64,000 nucleotides of DNA, from NCBI RefSeq assembly GCF_017876515.1, contig NZ_JAGIOC010000001.1, positions 2,604,001 to 2,668,000 of the forward strand, written 5' to 3'. Origin of the DNA: Brachybacterium fresconis (GTDB lineage: Bacteria; Actinomycetota; Actinomycetes; Actinomycetales; Dermabacteraceae). The position numbers and the translations under genes were made by a program. A model generated the notes under the pieces. That model worked only from the letters and a program-made list of their open reading frames with translations, ran no database searches and was not told the DNA's origin. Shown piece by piece: positions 52,315-60,877 of the stretch; positions within the stretch are counted from its first letter, which is position 1; every line of letters starts with the position of its first letter.

Positions 52315-53217
52315 ATGAAGGGCTTCGTCTCGCGCTACGGCGCACCGGTGCTCATGATCCTCCCGTCGATCCTCCTGATCGGCATCTTCGTCTACGCCCT
52401 GCTCGGTGTGAACTTCTGGACGTCAATGACCGACAACCACACCGCCGCCCAGCAGGCCGGCCAGGAACCCGTCGCCTTCGTGGGGCTGACCAACTACATC
52501 GACCTGCTGATGACCGAGCAGTTCCGGCACTCACTGGCGAACCTGGTGCTGTTCACCCTCGCCTTCCTGGTGGGTGCGATGGCAACGGGATTCGTCTGGG
52601 CGTGGCTGCTGGAGCGGCCGCTGAAGGGCGGACGGTTCTTCCAGACCGTCTACCTGTTCCCCATGGCCGTGAGCTTCGTCGCCTCCGGGGTCGTGTGGCG
52701 CTGGCTGCTGAACTCTAGCCAGGGCGAGGGCGCCAGTGGCCTGAACCGGCTGTTCCAGTTGATCGGGCTGGACTTCCTGCAGAATCCCTGGTGGAACAAC
52801 GTCACGTTCGGCATCCTCGCGATCGCCCTGCCAGCGATCTGGCAGCTCTCGGGCTACGTGATGGCCCTGTTCCTGGCCGGGTTCCGCGGCGTGCCCGAGG
52901 AACTGCGCGAGGCTGCCCGCATGGACGGCGCCAACGAGTGGCAGATCTACCGCCGCGTGATCTTCCCGCAGCTCACGCCGATGCTGATGAGCGCGATCGT
53001 GATCATCGCCCACATGTCCCTGAAGTCCTTCGACCTGATCATGTCGATCTCCGGCGCGTCGGCCTACCAGACCAAGGTGCCCGCGATCGACATGTTCGTC
53101 TTCAAGTCGGGCTTCGACTACGCGAACTCCGCGGCGGTCGGTGCCTTCCTGCTGATCATCGTCGCGTTTCTGATCGTCCCCTACCTCGTCAACCAGCACC
53201 GGGAGCGCACCCGATGA
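52315..53217 (+). CDS. Sugar ABC transporter permease (MalF/UgpA type)
   Basis: This 300-aa protein has six membrane segments. The EAA loop, which contacts the ATPase, is EELREAARMDGANEWQIYRRVIFPQLTPM at about residues 198-226. The start MKGFVSRYGAPVLMILPSILLIGIF is usual for this class. AAGGAGAGG precedes the ATG. It overlaps the second permease gene by ATGA. Confidence 0.93.
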   Translation: MKGFVSRYGAPVLMILPSILLIGIFVYALLGVNFWTSMTDNHTAAQQAGQEPVAFVGLTNYIDLLMTEQFRHSLANLVLFTLAFLVGAMATGFVWAWLLERPLKGGRFFQTVYLFPMAVSFVASGVVWRWLLNSSQGEGASGLNRLFQLIGLDFLQNPWWNNVTFGILAIALPAIWQLSGYVMALFLAGFRGVPEELREAARMDGANEWQIYRRVIFPQLTPMLMSAIVIIAHMSLKSFDLIMSISGASAYQTKVPAIDMFVFKSGFDYANSAAVGAFLLIIVAFLIVPYLVNQHRERTR

Positions 53218-54107
53218 GCACCCCCATCACTCCCACCCCGGTCGCCCCCGACGACGTCGAGATCCACCCCGCTTCCCGCACTCGGGGGCGAACGCGGTGG
53301 GCGCAGCTCGTCCGCTACTCGCTGATCCTGTTCGGCATCGTCGTCGTGCTGATCCCCGTCTACGTCCTACTGATCACCAGCTTCAAGGGCATCGGCGACG
53401 CCTCGCCGACCCGAGCCTGGTTCCTTCCGCAGGACTGGACCACCGAGAACTGGACCCGGGCCTGGGACGCGCTCGCCCCCTCCATCTGGCGCAGCGTTCA
53501 GATGGTCGTCCCGGCGACGATCATCTCAGCCGTCCTCGGCTGCATGAACGGATTCGTCCTGTCGCGCTGGCGCTTCCCCGGCGCCGACCTAGTCTTCACG
53601 CTGATCCTTTTCGGCATGTTCCTGCCGTACCAGGCCGTCATGATCCCGCTGATGGAAATGCTGCTGGCCGTCGGCGTCCCGAACGGCATCCCGTCGCTGA
53701 TCCTGCTGCACGTCGTCTTCGGAATCCCGATCACGACCCTGATCTTCCGGAACTACTTCGAGTCCGTCCCGCACGAGCTCATCGAGTCCGCGAAGGTCGA
53801 CGGCGCTGGCATGTTCCGCACGTTCGTCAGCGTCGCGCTGCCGCTGGCGATTCCGGGCTTCGTCGTCGTCCTGATCTGGCAGTTCACCAACGCCTGGAAC
53901 GACTTCCTGTTCGCCGTGTTCTTCTCGTCCCCGGCCAACGGTCCCGTCACCCTGGCGCTGAACAACCTCGCCAACGGCGCCCTGCTGACGAACTACGGCG
54001 TCTCCATGGCGGGCGCACTCCTGGCGTCGCTGCCGACGCTGCTGGTCTATATCCTGCTCAGCAAATACTTCCTGTCGGGACTTATGTCCGGCTCGCTCAA
54101 GGGATGA
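53214..54107 (+). CDS. Sugar ABC transporter permease (MalG/UgpE type)
   Basis: This 297-aa protein has six membrane segments and the EAA loop PHELIESAKVDGAGMFRTFVSVALPLAIPG at about residues 184-213; the C-terminus YILLSKYFLSGLMSGSLKG is a hallmark of the MalG group. No ATPase gene follows, so the importer must use a shared MsmK/MalK-type ATPase encoded elsewhere, as is common in actinobacteria. The mobile-element region begins 150 bp downstream. Confidence 0.93.
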   Translation: MSTPITPTPVAPDDVEIHPASRTRGRTRWAQLVRYSLILFGIVVVLIPVYVLLITSFKGIGDASPTRAWFLPQDWTTENWTRAWDALAPSIWRSVQMVVPATIISAVLGCMNGFVLSRWRFPGADLVFTLILFGMFLPYQAVMIPLMEMLLAVGVPNGIPSLILLHVVFGIPITTLIFRNYFESVPHELIESAKVDGAGMFRTFVSVALPLAIPGFVVVLIWQFTNAWNDFLFAVFFSSPANGPVTLALNNLANGALLTNYGVSMAGALLASLPTLLVYILLSKYFLSGLMSGSLKG

Positions 54108-54362
54108 GCTCGCGCAGTAGTCTCGAATCATGTCGCCCAATTTCTCCGACTCGAGGGCTCCGCACTCCTATCTCTCCTTGTGAATCAATACCAGATTTAA
54201 CACCTGTGGGCGTTCGCACTTCTTGGTCGACTTGATCCGCCGCTCATAGTGGGCACCGGGTGCGGTTCGATCTGAGTCTCTACGGCGTGCTGGCGTGCCC
54301 TGTCCTCTCCGATCTGTCATTGATGGAAGTGGCAGATTGGAGAGGCATGAGATCATCACGAC
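54108..54362. other. Intergenic edge of the mobile-element region
   Basis: This 255-bp gap shows no gene or clear terminator. Base composition falls (AT-rich patches near 54160-54200), marking the change from the chromosomal locus to acquired DNA. A TGGAGAGG sequence near 54338 precedes the next broken gene. Confidence 0.4.
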
Positions 54363-54649
54363 GTGAGCAAGGCAGACAACGCGAGCCCGACGCCGCCGGT
54401 GGTGCGCGGGACACCGATCACGATGCGCCGCCGGTGCGGCAAGATGACGTGCCGATGCGCGAGCGGGGCCCAGCACGAGAGCCCGGCGCTGTCGACGAGC
54501 CGGGCGGGCCGGTGACGAGCAACGTGCGTCCGGCCGATGTCCCGGCGGCCCAGGCGGCACTGGACCGATACCAGAGCGCTCGCGAGGATCTCGAGGCGCA
54601 GGCAACGCAGGGCGTGGAGGCACTGCGGGCCCGGCGCAGACGGCGCTGA
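54363..54649 (+). pseudogene. Frameshifted small transposon accessory gene (CGKxxCRC, DUF6788-like)
   Basis: From GTG 54363 the frame encodes GTPITMRRRCGKMTCRCASG, the Cys-rich start of DUF6788-like proteins found next to some transposases. That frame stops near 54512; the expected continuation (NVRPADVPAAQAALDRYQSAREDLEAQA) lies in another frame and ends at TGA 54647-54649. A single indel near 54490-54510 would explain it. The DUF number is from memory of the motif; the frameshift is seen directly. Confidence 0.55.
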
Positions 54650-54745
54650 GGTCCTGGGAGCAGCTGCTCGCGCTCACTGCAATGGTGTTCACCGCGCCGG
54701 GCTTCGCGCTCTTCACCGACCTGGTCACCGGCTGGGTGTGCCCCG
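54635..54745 (+). pseudogene. Truncated transposase N-terminus, cut by IS110
   Basis: One frame reads RSWEQLLALTAMVFTAPGFALFTDLVTGWV and then loses similarity near TGTGCCCCG (about 54738-54746). The motif resembles the N-terminus of DDE transposases that begin with a similar F-x-FxxLVTGWVL block. It overlaps the end of the CGK gene, as expected for a two-gene transposon module. The rest of the transposase is absent, so the IS110 insertion was followed by loss of its right flank. Confidence 0.5.
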
Positions 54746-54798
54746 TTACCTTCTTCGTATCCCCGGTTCCACACGGGATCGGGGTGGCTGGCCTGTCG

Positions 54799-54923
54799 GG
54801 CCCGGCATGGCTCTTACCCCCAGTCGTTGATGATCCGGGGGGTGTTGCCACCGGGCCTCGATAGGCGTCAGAGGATCGCTGATAGGGACCAGGCCAAGCC
54901 GCGTAGCGATGCGACGGCAGGCC
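54799..54923 (+). ncRNA. Candidate IS110 bridge RNA: two consecutive stem-loops
   Basis: Stem-loop 1 (54799-54857): GGCCCGG pairs CCGGGCC, then TGGC pairs GCCA, an internal loop, then ACCCCC pairs GGGGGT around an apical loop. Stem-loop 2 (54892-54923): GGCC and GCCG pair CGGC and GGCC around a 13-nt loop. IS110 bridge RNAs carry a target-binding and a donor-binding loop of this general form upstream of the transposase. Pairing is seen in the sequence; function is inferred. Confidence 0.45.
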
Positions 54924-55004
54924 GGGCGTAACGTGGATGCCGAGCTCTGAGGCCGCAGGACAAGCCAGCCGTTCCACCCGTCCGACCTCGCCTTGGAGGA
55001 GCTC

Positions 55005-56222
55005 ATGTTTCCCGAACACGACACGGTCGATGTGTTCATCGGCATCGACGTCGGCAAGACCGACCACCACGCCGTCGCGATCGACCGCACCGGCAAGAAG
55101 CTGCTGGACAAGCCCCTGCCGCAGGACGAGGCGAAACTCCGCGCACTGATCAACAAAGTCACCGGCCACGGACGGATTCTCGTGGTTGTGGACCAGCCCG
55201 CGACCATCGGCGCACTGCCCTTGGCGGTCGCTCGGGACATGGGCGTCATGGTCGGCTACCTTCCCGGTCTGGCCATGCGCCGCATCGCCGATCTCCACCC
55301 CGGTGAAGCGAAGACTGACGCCCGCGACGCCGCGATCATCGCCGATGCCGCCCGCACCATGCCCCACACGCTGCGTTCAATCGTGCTGGCCGATGAGCAG
55401 GCCGCGCAGTTGAGCATGCTCTGCGGTTTCGACGACGACCTCGCCAAGCAGGCCACCGCCACATCGAACCGGATCCGGGGGCTGCTGACCCAGATCCATC
55501 CGGCACTCGAGCGCACCATCGGCAAGCACCTCGACCACCCCGTCATGCCTGCCCTGCTGGAGAAGTATCCGGGCCCGGCGGAGCTCCGGAGGGCGGGGCA
55601 GAAGCGCGTTGCGACTTTCATGCGCAAGTACGCTCCCCGAGGCGGGAACGCCTGGGCCGCAGACATCTTCGAAGCGCTGGACCAGCAGAGCGTCACCGTC
55701 GCCGGCACCGACGCGGCCGGCCTCGTGCTGCGCCAACTCGCCACACAGCTCGCCCAGTTGCGCACCTCCCGCGAGGAGGTCTTCGAGCAGGTCGAGAAGT
55801 TGGTGGCCGACCACCCTCTTTGCGACCTTCTGATGTCCATGCCGGCGGTCGGCGTCAGGACCGCTGCCAGGATCATCACCGAGGTGACCGGCAAGCACTT
55901 CGAGACCGCAGGCCACCTCGCCTCCTACGCTGGCCTCACCCCGGTGACCTGGCGTTCTGGCACCTCGATCCGCGGGGACCACCCCTCGAGGAAGGGCAAC
56001 AAGGTCCTGAAACGGGCCTTGTTCCTCTCTGCGTTCGCAGCGCTGAAAGATCCAGTCTCCCGGGCTTACTACGACCGGAAGCGGGCCGAGAAGAAGAAGC
56101 ACAACCAGGCGCTCATCGCCCTCGCCCGACGCCGCTGCGACGTGCTATTCGCGATGCTCCGCGACGGCACGTTCTACACCACACCGACCACCCCCGAGGC
56201 GCCCATCGCGACCGCCGCCTGA
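55005..56222 (+). CDS. IS110-family transposase
   Basis: This 405-aa DEDD/serine recombinase has an N-terminal RuvC-like domain DVFIGIDVGKTDHHAVAID (first Asp), with EAKTDARDAAIIADAAR carrying further acidic residues. The C-terminal Tnp domain (about 275-370) has LLMSMPAVGVRTAARIITEV and ASYAGLTPVTWRSGTSIRGDHPSRKGNKVLK; a Ser in the last block is the likely nucleophile. ATG 55005 follows GGAGGAGCTC; a TTG at 54993 is possible. The frame is intact. Confidence 0.94.
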   Translation: MFPEHDTVDVFIGIDVGKTDHHAVAIDRTGKKLLDKPLPQDEAKLRALINKVTGHGRILVVVDQPATIGALPLAVARDMGVMVGYLPGLAMRRIADLHPGEAKTDARDAAIIADAARTMPHTLRSIVLADEQAAQLSMLCGFDDDLAKQATATSNRIRGLLTQIHPALERTIGKHLDHPVMPALLEKYPGPAELRRAGQKRVATFMRKYAPRGGNAWAADIFEALDQQSVTVAGTDAAGLVLRQLATQLAQLRTSREEVFEQVEKLVADHPLCDLLMSMPAVGVRTAARIITEVTGKHFETAGHLASYAGLTPVTWRSGTSIRGDHPSRKGNKVLKRALFLSAFAALKDPVSRAYYDRKRAEKKKHNQALIALARRRCDVLFAMLRDGTFYTTPTTPEAPIATAA

Positions 56223-56343
56223 CACCTCGCACGCACCCACGAACCGGCAGCAACGCCACCCTGCCGGCCACTCCCTCACGCCCCAGTCCCAGCGCCACGA
56301 ACCCAAACAAGTAGCCCTGATCCTCTTGACGAGGAACATAGGG

Positions 56344-57788
56344 GGCTCTTCCCGGTTCGTGGTGATGGGGAGCGTCGCGTCGTTGGCGTAGAACGGCTCG
56401 TGGTCCTGCTGTGATGGGTGTTGTCAAGACATCCACATTCCAGAGGACCACGAGCCTGTGCACGAGAATACTGGTTCGCAGCGGGATGCTGCGAGCACGA
56501 TCTTCAACCTGCCCAACTACCGCGTCATCGATGCCGTCGACCTGCCCGATGGCAGCCGGCGGGTGGTGATCGCCTCGACCGTCCCGCCGGGCTGTCCGTC
56601 CTGCGGGGCGCTCGCGACGCAGGTCCACTCCCGCCGGATGCAGCAAGTCAGGGACGTTCCCGTCGCCGGGGCGACGGTGGTGGTGTGGGCCAAGCGGCGC
56701 TGGTTCTGTCTCGAGCCGGCCTGCGCCCGGGGCACGTTCGCTGAGGCCACCGAGCAGATCCCCCGATACGCCCGCTCGACCACCAGGCTGCGCGATCAAG
56801 TCGTCTCGGCCGTGATCACCTCCGGCCGGGCAGCTTCCGAGGTCGCCCGGGCCCACGGCGTCTCGTGGTGGCTGGTCCAGGCCGCCCTCAGCGCCGCTGC
56901 CGTGGTCCTGACCGACGTCGAGAAGACGTGCGTGACCCGGCTGGGCATCGATGAGCACCGCTACCGGTCAGTGCGCTGGTTCCGCACCGATCAGGGCTCC
57001 TGGAGGCGGTTCGAGCCGTGGATGACGACACTGGTCGACCTGGCCACCGGGCAGGTCCTGGGCATCGTCGACGGCCGCGACAGCGCCACCGTCGGGGACT
57101 GGCTCGCCCAGCGCTCCGAGGCCTGGCGGGAGCGGATCGAGATCGTCGCGATCGACCCCTCGGCCGCGTTCCGCAAAGCACTACGGACCTACCTGCCCCG
57201 CGCCGCGGTCTCGGTCGACAAGTTCCACCTCGTAAAGCTCGGCAACAACATGGTCACCACCATCAGGCAGCGCCTGGCCCGCACCCACCGCGGTCGCCGG
57301 GGCCGCAAGGACGACCCGGCCTGGGCCCACCGGATGCTGCTGCTACGCGGCGGCGACACCCTCACCCCGCGAGCCTGGGAGCGGCTCGAGGACGTGTTCC
57401 GCACCGATGACCCCACCGACGAGCTCTCCGCCGCCTGGGGCATCAAGGAGCAACTCCGCCGCCTGCTGGCCACCGACACCCTCGCCCAGGCCTGGGACGA
57501 ACGGATGCGGATGGGCTACTTCGCCCAGATCGCGAACATGCCCGAGGCGACAAAGCTCTACGACACCGTCGTGGCCTGGTGGGACGCGATCGAGGTCCTC
57601 ATCGTCACCGGCGCGACCACCGCCCGCGTCGAGGCCGCGAACACCGGCATCAAGAACATCAAACGCACCGGCCGCGGATTCCGCAACGCGGAGAACTACC
57701 GGATGCGTATCCTGCTGACCAGCGCCGCGAGAACCGTAGCGTGAACACCCTCCACAGCAGGGTCATTCACCACGAACCGCGAAGAGCC
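56344..57788 (+). mobile_element. ISL3-family insertion sequence
   Basis: This 1445-bp element has 22-bp terminal inverted repeats matching at 21 positions (GGCTCTTCCCGGTTCGTGG... left; inverse of GGCTCTTCGCGGTTCGTGG... right). The 8-bp target duplication expected of ISL3 is absent: the left flank is ACATAGGG and the right flank GGTATACC. The right flank is half of a GGGGTATACCCC-type palindrome. Deletion or recombination with the adjacent IS110 probably removed the original left flank. Confidence 0.9.
56458..57744 (+). CDS. ISL3-family transposase
   Basis: This 428-aa protein has an N-terminal zinc finger CPSCGALATQVHSRR...CLEPAC, a helix-turn-helix (SGRAASEVARAHGVSWWLVQ) and a DDE core (LGIDEHRYRS first Asp; EIVAIDPSAAFRKALRTYLPRAAVSVDKFHLVKL second Asp; TTARVEAANTGIKNIKRTGRGFRNAENYRMRI with the Glu). 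GTG 56458 is the first start after the IR. It is full length for the family, so probably active. Confidence 0.94.
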   Translation: MHENTGSQRDAASTIFNLPNYRVIDAVDLPDGSRRVVIASTVPPGCPSCGALATQVHSRRMQQVRDVPVAGATVVVWAKRRWFCLEPACARGTFAEATEQIPRYARSTTRLRDQVVSAVITSGRAASEVARAHGVSWWLVQAALSAAAVVLTDVEKTCVTRLGIDEHRYRSVRWFRTDQGSWRRFEPWMTTLVDLATGQVLGIVDGRDSATVGDWLAQRSEAWRERIEIVAIDPSAAFRKALRTYLPRAAVSVDKFHLVKLGNNMVTTIRQRLARTHRGRRGRKDDPAWAHRMLLLRGGDTLTPRAWERLEDVFRTDDPTDELSAAWGIKEQLRRLLATDTLAQAWDERMRMGYFAQIANMPEATKLYDTVVAWWDAIEVLIVTGATTARVEAANTGIKNIKRTGRGFRNAENYRMRILLTSAARTVA

Positions 57789-57985
57789 GGTATACCCCAG
57801 AGTGACGCCGCGGTTGGCTCCTGTTGGCGCAGCGGCCCCAGTCGCACTCGCCCGCTCCAGAGGTGACGTGCGGTGCTCACTCCTGGCGCGAGTGGGTGCC
57901 CAGTGCTACCCTCGTAGACGCGAGGCCCTATGTGGCCTGTTGGTCACCCAAAGGGTCTCGCATCTCGCGAACCCCTGGCCTTTGG
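57789..57985. other. Gap between ISL3 and the DUF3800 3' end
   Basis: No gene is seen. It starts with GGTATACCCCAG, a partial copy of the motif at 36825 and 61027. A hairpin (AACCCCTG...CAGGGGTT, about 57969-57990) next to the DUF3800 stop at 57986 could terminate that gene. Confidence 0.5.
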
Positions 57986-58482
57986 TCAGGGGTTCTTGCG
58001 TTCGTCCACCCAGATGATGCCGTTGTCAGAGCCGGGTAGCCAGCGATTCTTGGTCCTGTAGTAAGCCCGGATCGCTGCCGGCACAGGCTTGTTCTTCTGG
58101 CCCCACACCTCGGGGTGGTTCTGCAGGTGTAGGTGGTACGCGCCGTATGCGACGAGATCAGCGGCCTGGATGAGCTGGTTGTACTTGCTGTCCTGCATGA
58201 CGACGTCTTCGATGACTCGCCGCGTGCCAAGGTCCAGTGCTCGATGGGTGTTGCGGTACGGCGCTGCCGAACGGAGCGCCTGTTCCCAGTCTGCTCGGAT
58301 CTCTTCAGGACTGCGGTCCGCGTGCGGCTCACCGTAACCCTGCTGGCCGTCGTAGAAGATCATTACCGTGGTCTGTTCCTTCTCTGCCCACTGATCCAGC
58401 CAGTTCACGAGCACGGCGTATGCCTGGGCTGATGAGTTGGTGGGTGTCGCGATTGTGACGATCAGCAGGCCCTCGGCCTTAG
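57986..58482 (-). pseudogene. DUF3800 protein, C-terminal part (interrupted by IS1380)
   Basis: This encodes KAEGLLIVTIATPTNSSAQA, then MIFYDGQQGYGEPH and IQAADLVAYGAYHLHLQNH. The DGQ and AADLVAYG blocks carry acidic residues of the RNase-H-like DUF3800 fold. The N-terminal part is at 60193-60469. Removing the IS and one TTAG restores a 257-aa frame (774 nt), joining IMLSWLS to KAEGLLIV. DUF3800 proteins are often seen in defence islands; their role is not established. Confidence 0.8.
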
Positions 58483-60188
58483 CCTCGGGATTTCATGGGG
58501 GCGTGGTCCCGACCGGCGGACGGCATGGAGAAAGGTGCTCCTGACCTGGAATGATACGGGGTGTTGAAGCTCGTATCGATCCACCGGAAGGAGCACCTTT
58601 CAGGTGTCCCAGCCTACCTTGTTCTTCTACCCCCGTCCGCGCGTGGACATCGCTGAGGTCCCGGCGGTCTCGCAGGCGGGTGCGGTGCTGCTGACCGACA
58701 CGCTCCATGCCACTGGCCTGGCCGCTTCGCTGCGCGAAGCGCTGGGTCCCTGGACGAAACCGCTGGCCGAGCATCACGCCGCGAAAGTCCTGCTGGACCT
58801 CGCGATGACTCTCGCGATCGGCGGGGAAGTCGCCCGCGACACTGACCTGCTGCGGTGCGAGCCGGGACTGTTCGGGTCCGTCGCCTCTGCGCCGACGATC
58901 TCCCGCACACTCACTACCTTGGCCCAGGACGCCCCGGCGGTGGTCGAGGCGATCTCGAGGGCTCGCCGTGCCGCGCGCGAACGAGCCTGGACCATGGCCG
59001 GTGACCACGCCCCTGGCCACGGGGTCAGCGCGAAGAACCCGCTGGTCATCGACCTTGATGCCACACTGATCAACGTTCACAGTGAGAAGGAGCAGGCCTC
59101 ACCGACGTTCAAACGCGGGTTCGGCTATCACCCTCTATGCGCGTTCCTCGATCACGGACAGGCCGGCACCGGGGAACCCCTCGCCATCGCCCTGCGCCCG
59201 GGCAACGCGGGATCGAACACCGCCGCCGATCACATCGCCGTCACGCGCGAGGCTCTCGCCCAGCTCCCGCCAGCCCTGCTGGGCCGGGGCGGGCGGGGGT
59301 CGAAGAAGATCCTGATCCGCACCGACGGAGCCGGCGGCACCAAGGACTACATCCAGTGGCTGACCACGCGGCGTCTGGCCTACTCGGTCGGGTTCACCCT
59401 CCCCGCACATACTCCTGACCTGCTGAAACGAGTTGACGAAGCAGACGCGTGGACGCCGGCCTATGACAGCGACGATGACGGGATTCGAGACGGGGCCTGG
59501 GTCGCAGACCTCACCGGGCTGCTGGACCTCGCAGGCTGGCCCGACGGGATGCGCGTCATCGTGCGGAAAGAACGACCGCACCCCGGGGCACAGCTGCGAA
59601 TCACTGACCACGACGGGATGCGGATCACCGCGTTCGCGACCAACACCAGCCGCGGACAGCTCCCCGTTCTCGAGCTGCGTCACCGTCGCCGCGCGCGCTG
59701 CGAGGACCGGATTCGCAACGCGAAGGACATGGGCCTTGAGAAGTTCCCGCTGCAGGGATTCGCGCAGAACCAGATCTGGTGCCAGATCGTCCAGCTCGCC
59801 TCTGAGCTTGTCGCCTGGATGCAGACCATCGCCTTCACCAGCGGCGACGCAAGGAGATGGGAGCCCAAACGACTCCGCGCGCGGTTGTTCGAGATCCCCG
59901 CGACGCTCGTGCGGCGCTGCCGACACAAGGTCCTCCACCTCGCCCGGCACGCCCCGGAAGCCTCCACCGTCCTGACCGGCGTCAACCGGCTCCGCACCGC
60001 CGTCGCCCAGACCTGACCAGACGACTCAGCCGTCCCTACGATCTCCAGCTGCACGACCTCGGGCGTGGAACCCGACCGCCCGCAACGGACACTGCGACAG
60101 ATCGTCACACCCAGATGCCAGAATCAGCAGCTGAACACCGGCAACGACGCCGGCCCACCCCACTCACGGGCGTCATGAAATTTCGAGG
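58483..60188 (+). mobile_element. IS1380-family insertion sequence
   Basis: This 1706-bp element has inverted ends CCTCG(GG/AA)ATTTCATG and 4-bp target duplication TTAG (58479-58482 and 60189-60192). Family size, CC-starting ends and 4-bp duplication all agree. It lies opposite in orientation to the DUF3800 gene it splits. Confidence 0.92.
58604..60016 (+). CDS. IS1380-family transposase
   Basis: This 470-aa DDE transposase of the IS4/IS1380 superfamily has LDLAMTLAIGGEVARDTDLLR near residue 65, the first Asp in PLVIDLDATLINVHSEKEQ, the second in LIRTDGAGGTKDYIQWL and the Glu in RARCEDRIRNAKDMGLEKFPL, with the YRREK-like segment after it. It is full length and intact. The start lies about 120 bp inside the left end. 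Confidence 0.94.
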   Translation: MSQPTLFFYPRPRVDIAEVPAVSQAGAVLLTDTLHATGLAASLREALGPWTKPLAEHHAAKVLLDLAMTLAIGGEVARDTDLLRCEPGLFGSVASAPTISRTLTTLAQDAPAVVEAISRARRAARERAWTMAGDHAPGHGVSAKNPLVIDLDATLINVHSEKEQASPTFKRGFGYHPLCAFLDHGQAGTGEPLAIALRPGNAGSNTAADHIAVTREALAQLPPALLGRGGRGSKKILIRTDGAGGTKDYIQWLTTRRLAYSVGFTLPAHTPDLLKRVDEADAWTPAYDSDDDGIRDGAWVADLTGLLDLAGWPDGMRVIVRKERPHPGAQLRITDHDGMRITAFATNTSRGQLPVLELRHRRRARCEDRIRNAKDMGLEKFPLQGFAQNQIWCQIVQLASELVAWMQTIAFTSGDARRWEPKRLRARLFEIPATLVRRCRHKVLHLARHAPEASTVLTGVNRLRTAVAQT

Positions 60189-60192
60189 TTAG

Positions 60193-60469
60193 ACAGCCAC
60201 GAGAGCATGATGCGACCCGTCGCTTCACGTCGCGGCGTCGAGAACAGCTCGTCGTCAGCGGTGGTCTCGCAGTACCTTCCCCGGCCTTTGTAAAGCTCGT
60301 TGGCATGAAGCTCCTTGGTCTTGGGGACCCCAAACTCTCGGTGGATCTGGCGCCGGCCCTCGAGCCATGCCGCCAACACGTCGTTCCAGCGATGATCAGG
60401 CACCAGCAGAGCGGTGAGGATGGTGCCGCTCCTGGAGTCGCCGGAGTCATCGACGTAGACCAAGTGCAT
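60193..60469 (-). pseudogene. DUF3800 protein, N-terminal part (interrupted by IS1380)
   Basis: It starts at ATG 60469 with GGAGGAACT upstream and encodes MHLVYVDDSGDSRSGTILTA, the conserved YVDDSGD opening of DUF3800. It continues to IMLSWLS, where IS1380 interrupts. Read-through into the IS gives a stop after three codons (EIS). See the C-terminal part at 57986-58482. Confidence 0.82.
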
Positions 60470-60658
60470 AGTTCCTCCGACTTCCTAGGCGCCTTCCCAG
60501 TATGCCGCGCTGACCTCGTTTCACACCGTGGAGAGTTCGTGGTGATCAGCCGCTCGACGGCAGCGCACGCGCAGGGACAGCTACGCATCCGGTTGCAGCC
60601 GCGCAACACCGTCGCGGCGCGTCTCCCTCGCACTCACGACTCAACCGGCGACCAGACG
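60470..60658. other. Unassigned 189-bp segment
   Basis: This segment lies between the DUF3800 start and the HIT fragment. It must hold the DUF3800 promoter on the minus strand. Open frames here show no recognisable protein. Confidence 0.4.
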
Positions 60659-60877
60659 TCAGGACGGCGAGGCAGCTATGCCAGTCCGGACGGATTCAGC
60701 TGCTTCGTCAAGCTCGGCGCGTGGCCGTTGTCGCCAGCCGGCGTCGATGCGGAAGCCGTCGCCGGTTGTTCGGGGGAAGACGTGAAGGTGGACGTGAAAG
60801 ACCTCCTGGAACGCGACTTCGCCGTCGGCCAGAAAGAAGTTCACCCCCTCGCACGGAAGCCCCGAGGTGGCGCTCAT
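60659..60877 (-). pseudogene. HIT-family protein fragment (C-terminal half)
   Basis: This encodes GLPCEGVNFFLADGEVAFQ then VFHVHLHVFPRTTGDGFRIDAGW. HVHLHV is the histidine triad that hydrolyses nucleoside phosphoramidates and dinucleoside phosphates. Intact HIT proteins have about 60 more residues before this point; upstream, the frame reaches a stop after about 14 codons (SRPSGSGTVESM), so the gene is 5' truncated. It starts, if translated at all, at ATG 60877. Confidence 0.7.

Larger units (their letters stand above)
54745..56343 (+). mobile_element. IS110-family insertion sequence (ends approximate)
   Basis: The left limit is where the truncated transposase frame breaks; the right limit is the ISL3 left end. 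IS110 elements lack terminal inverted repeats and target duplications, so the ends cannot be fixed here. The layout (about 250 bp non-coding, transposase, short right end) matches the IS110 group. The non-coding left part folds as described under the bridge-RNA entry. Confidence 0.7.

Noticed and set aside
56336-57796. An 8-bp target duplication for ISL3
   Set aside because: The flanks ACATAGGG and GGTATACC do not match in either reading, so no simple insertion can be claimed.
57900-57970. A tRNA-like segment near the DUF3800 stop
   Set aside because: GC-rich pairing is present, but no acceptor stem, anticodon arm or TTC loop can be assembled.
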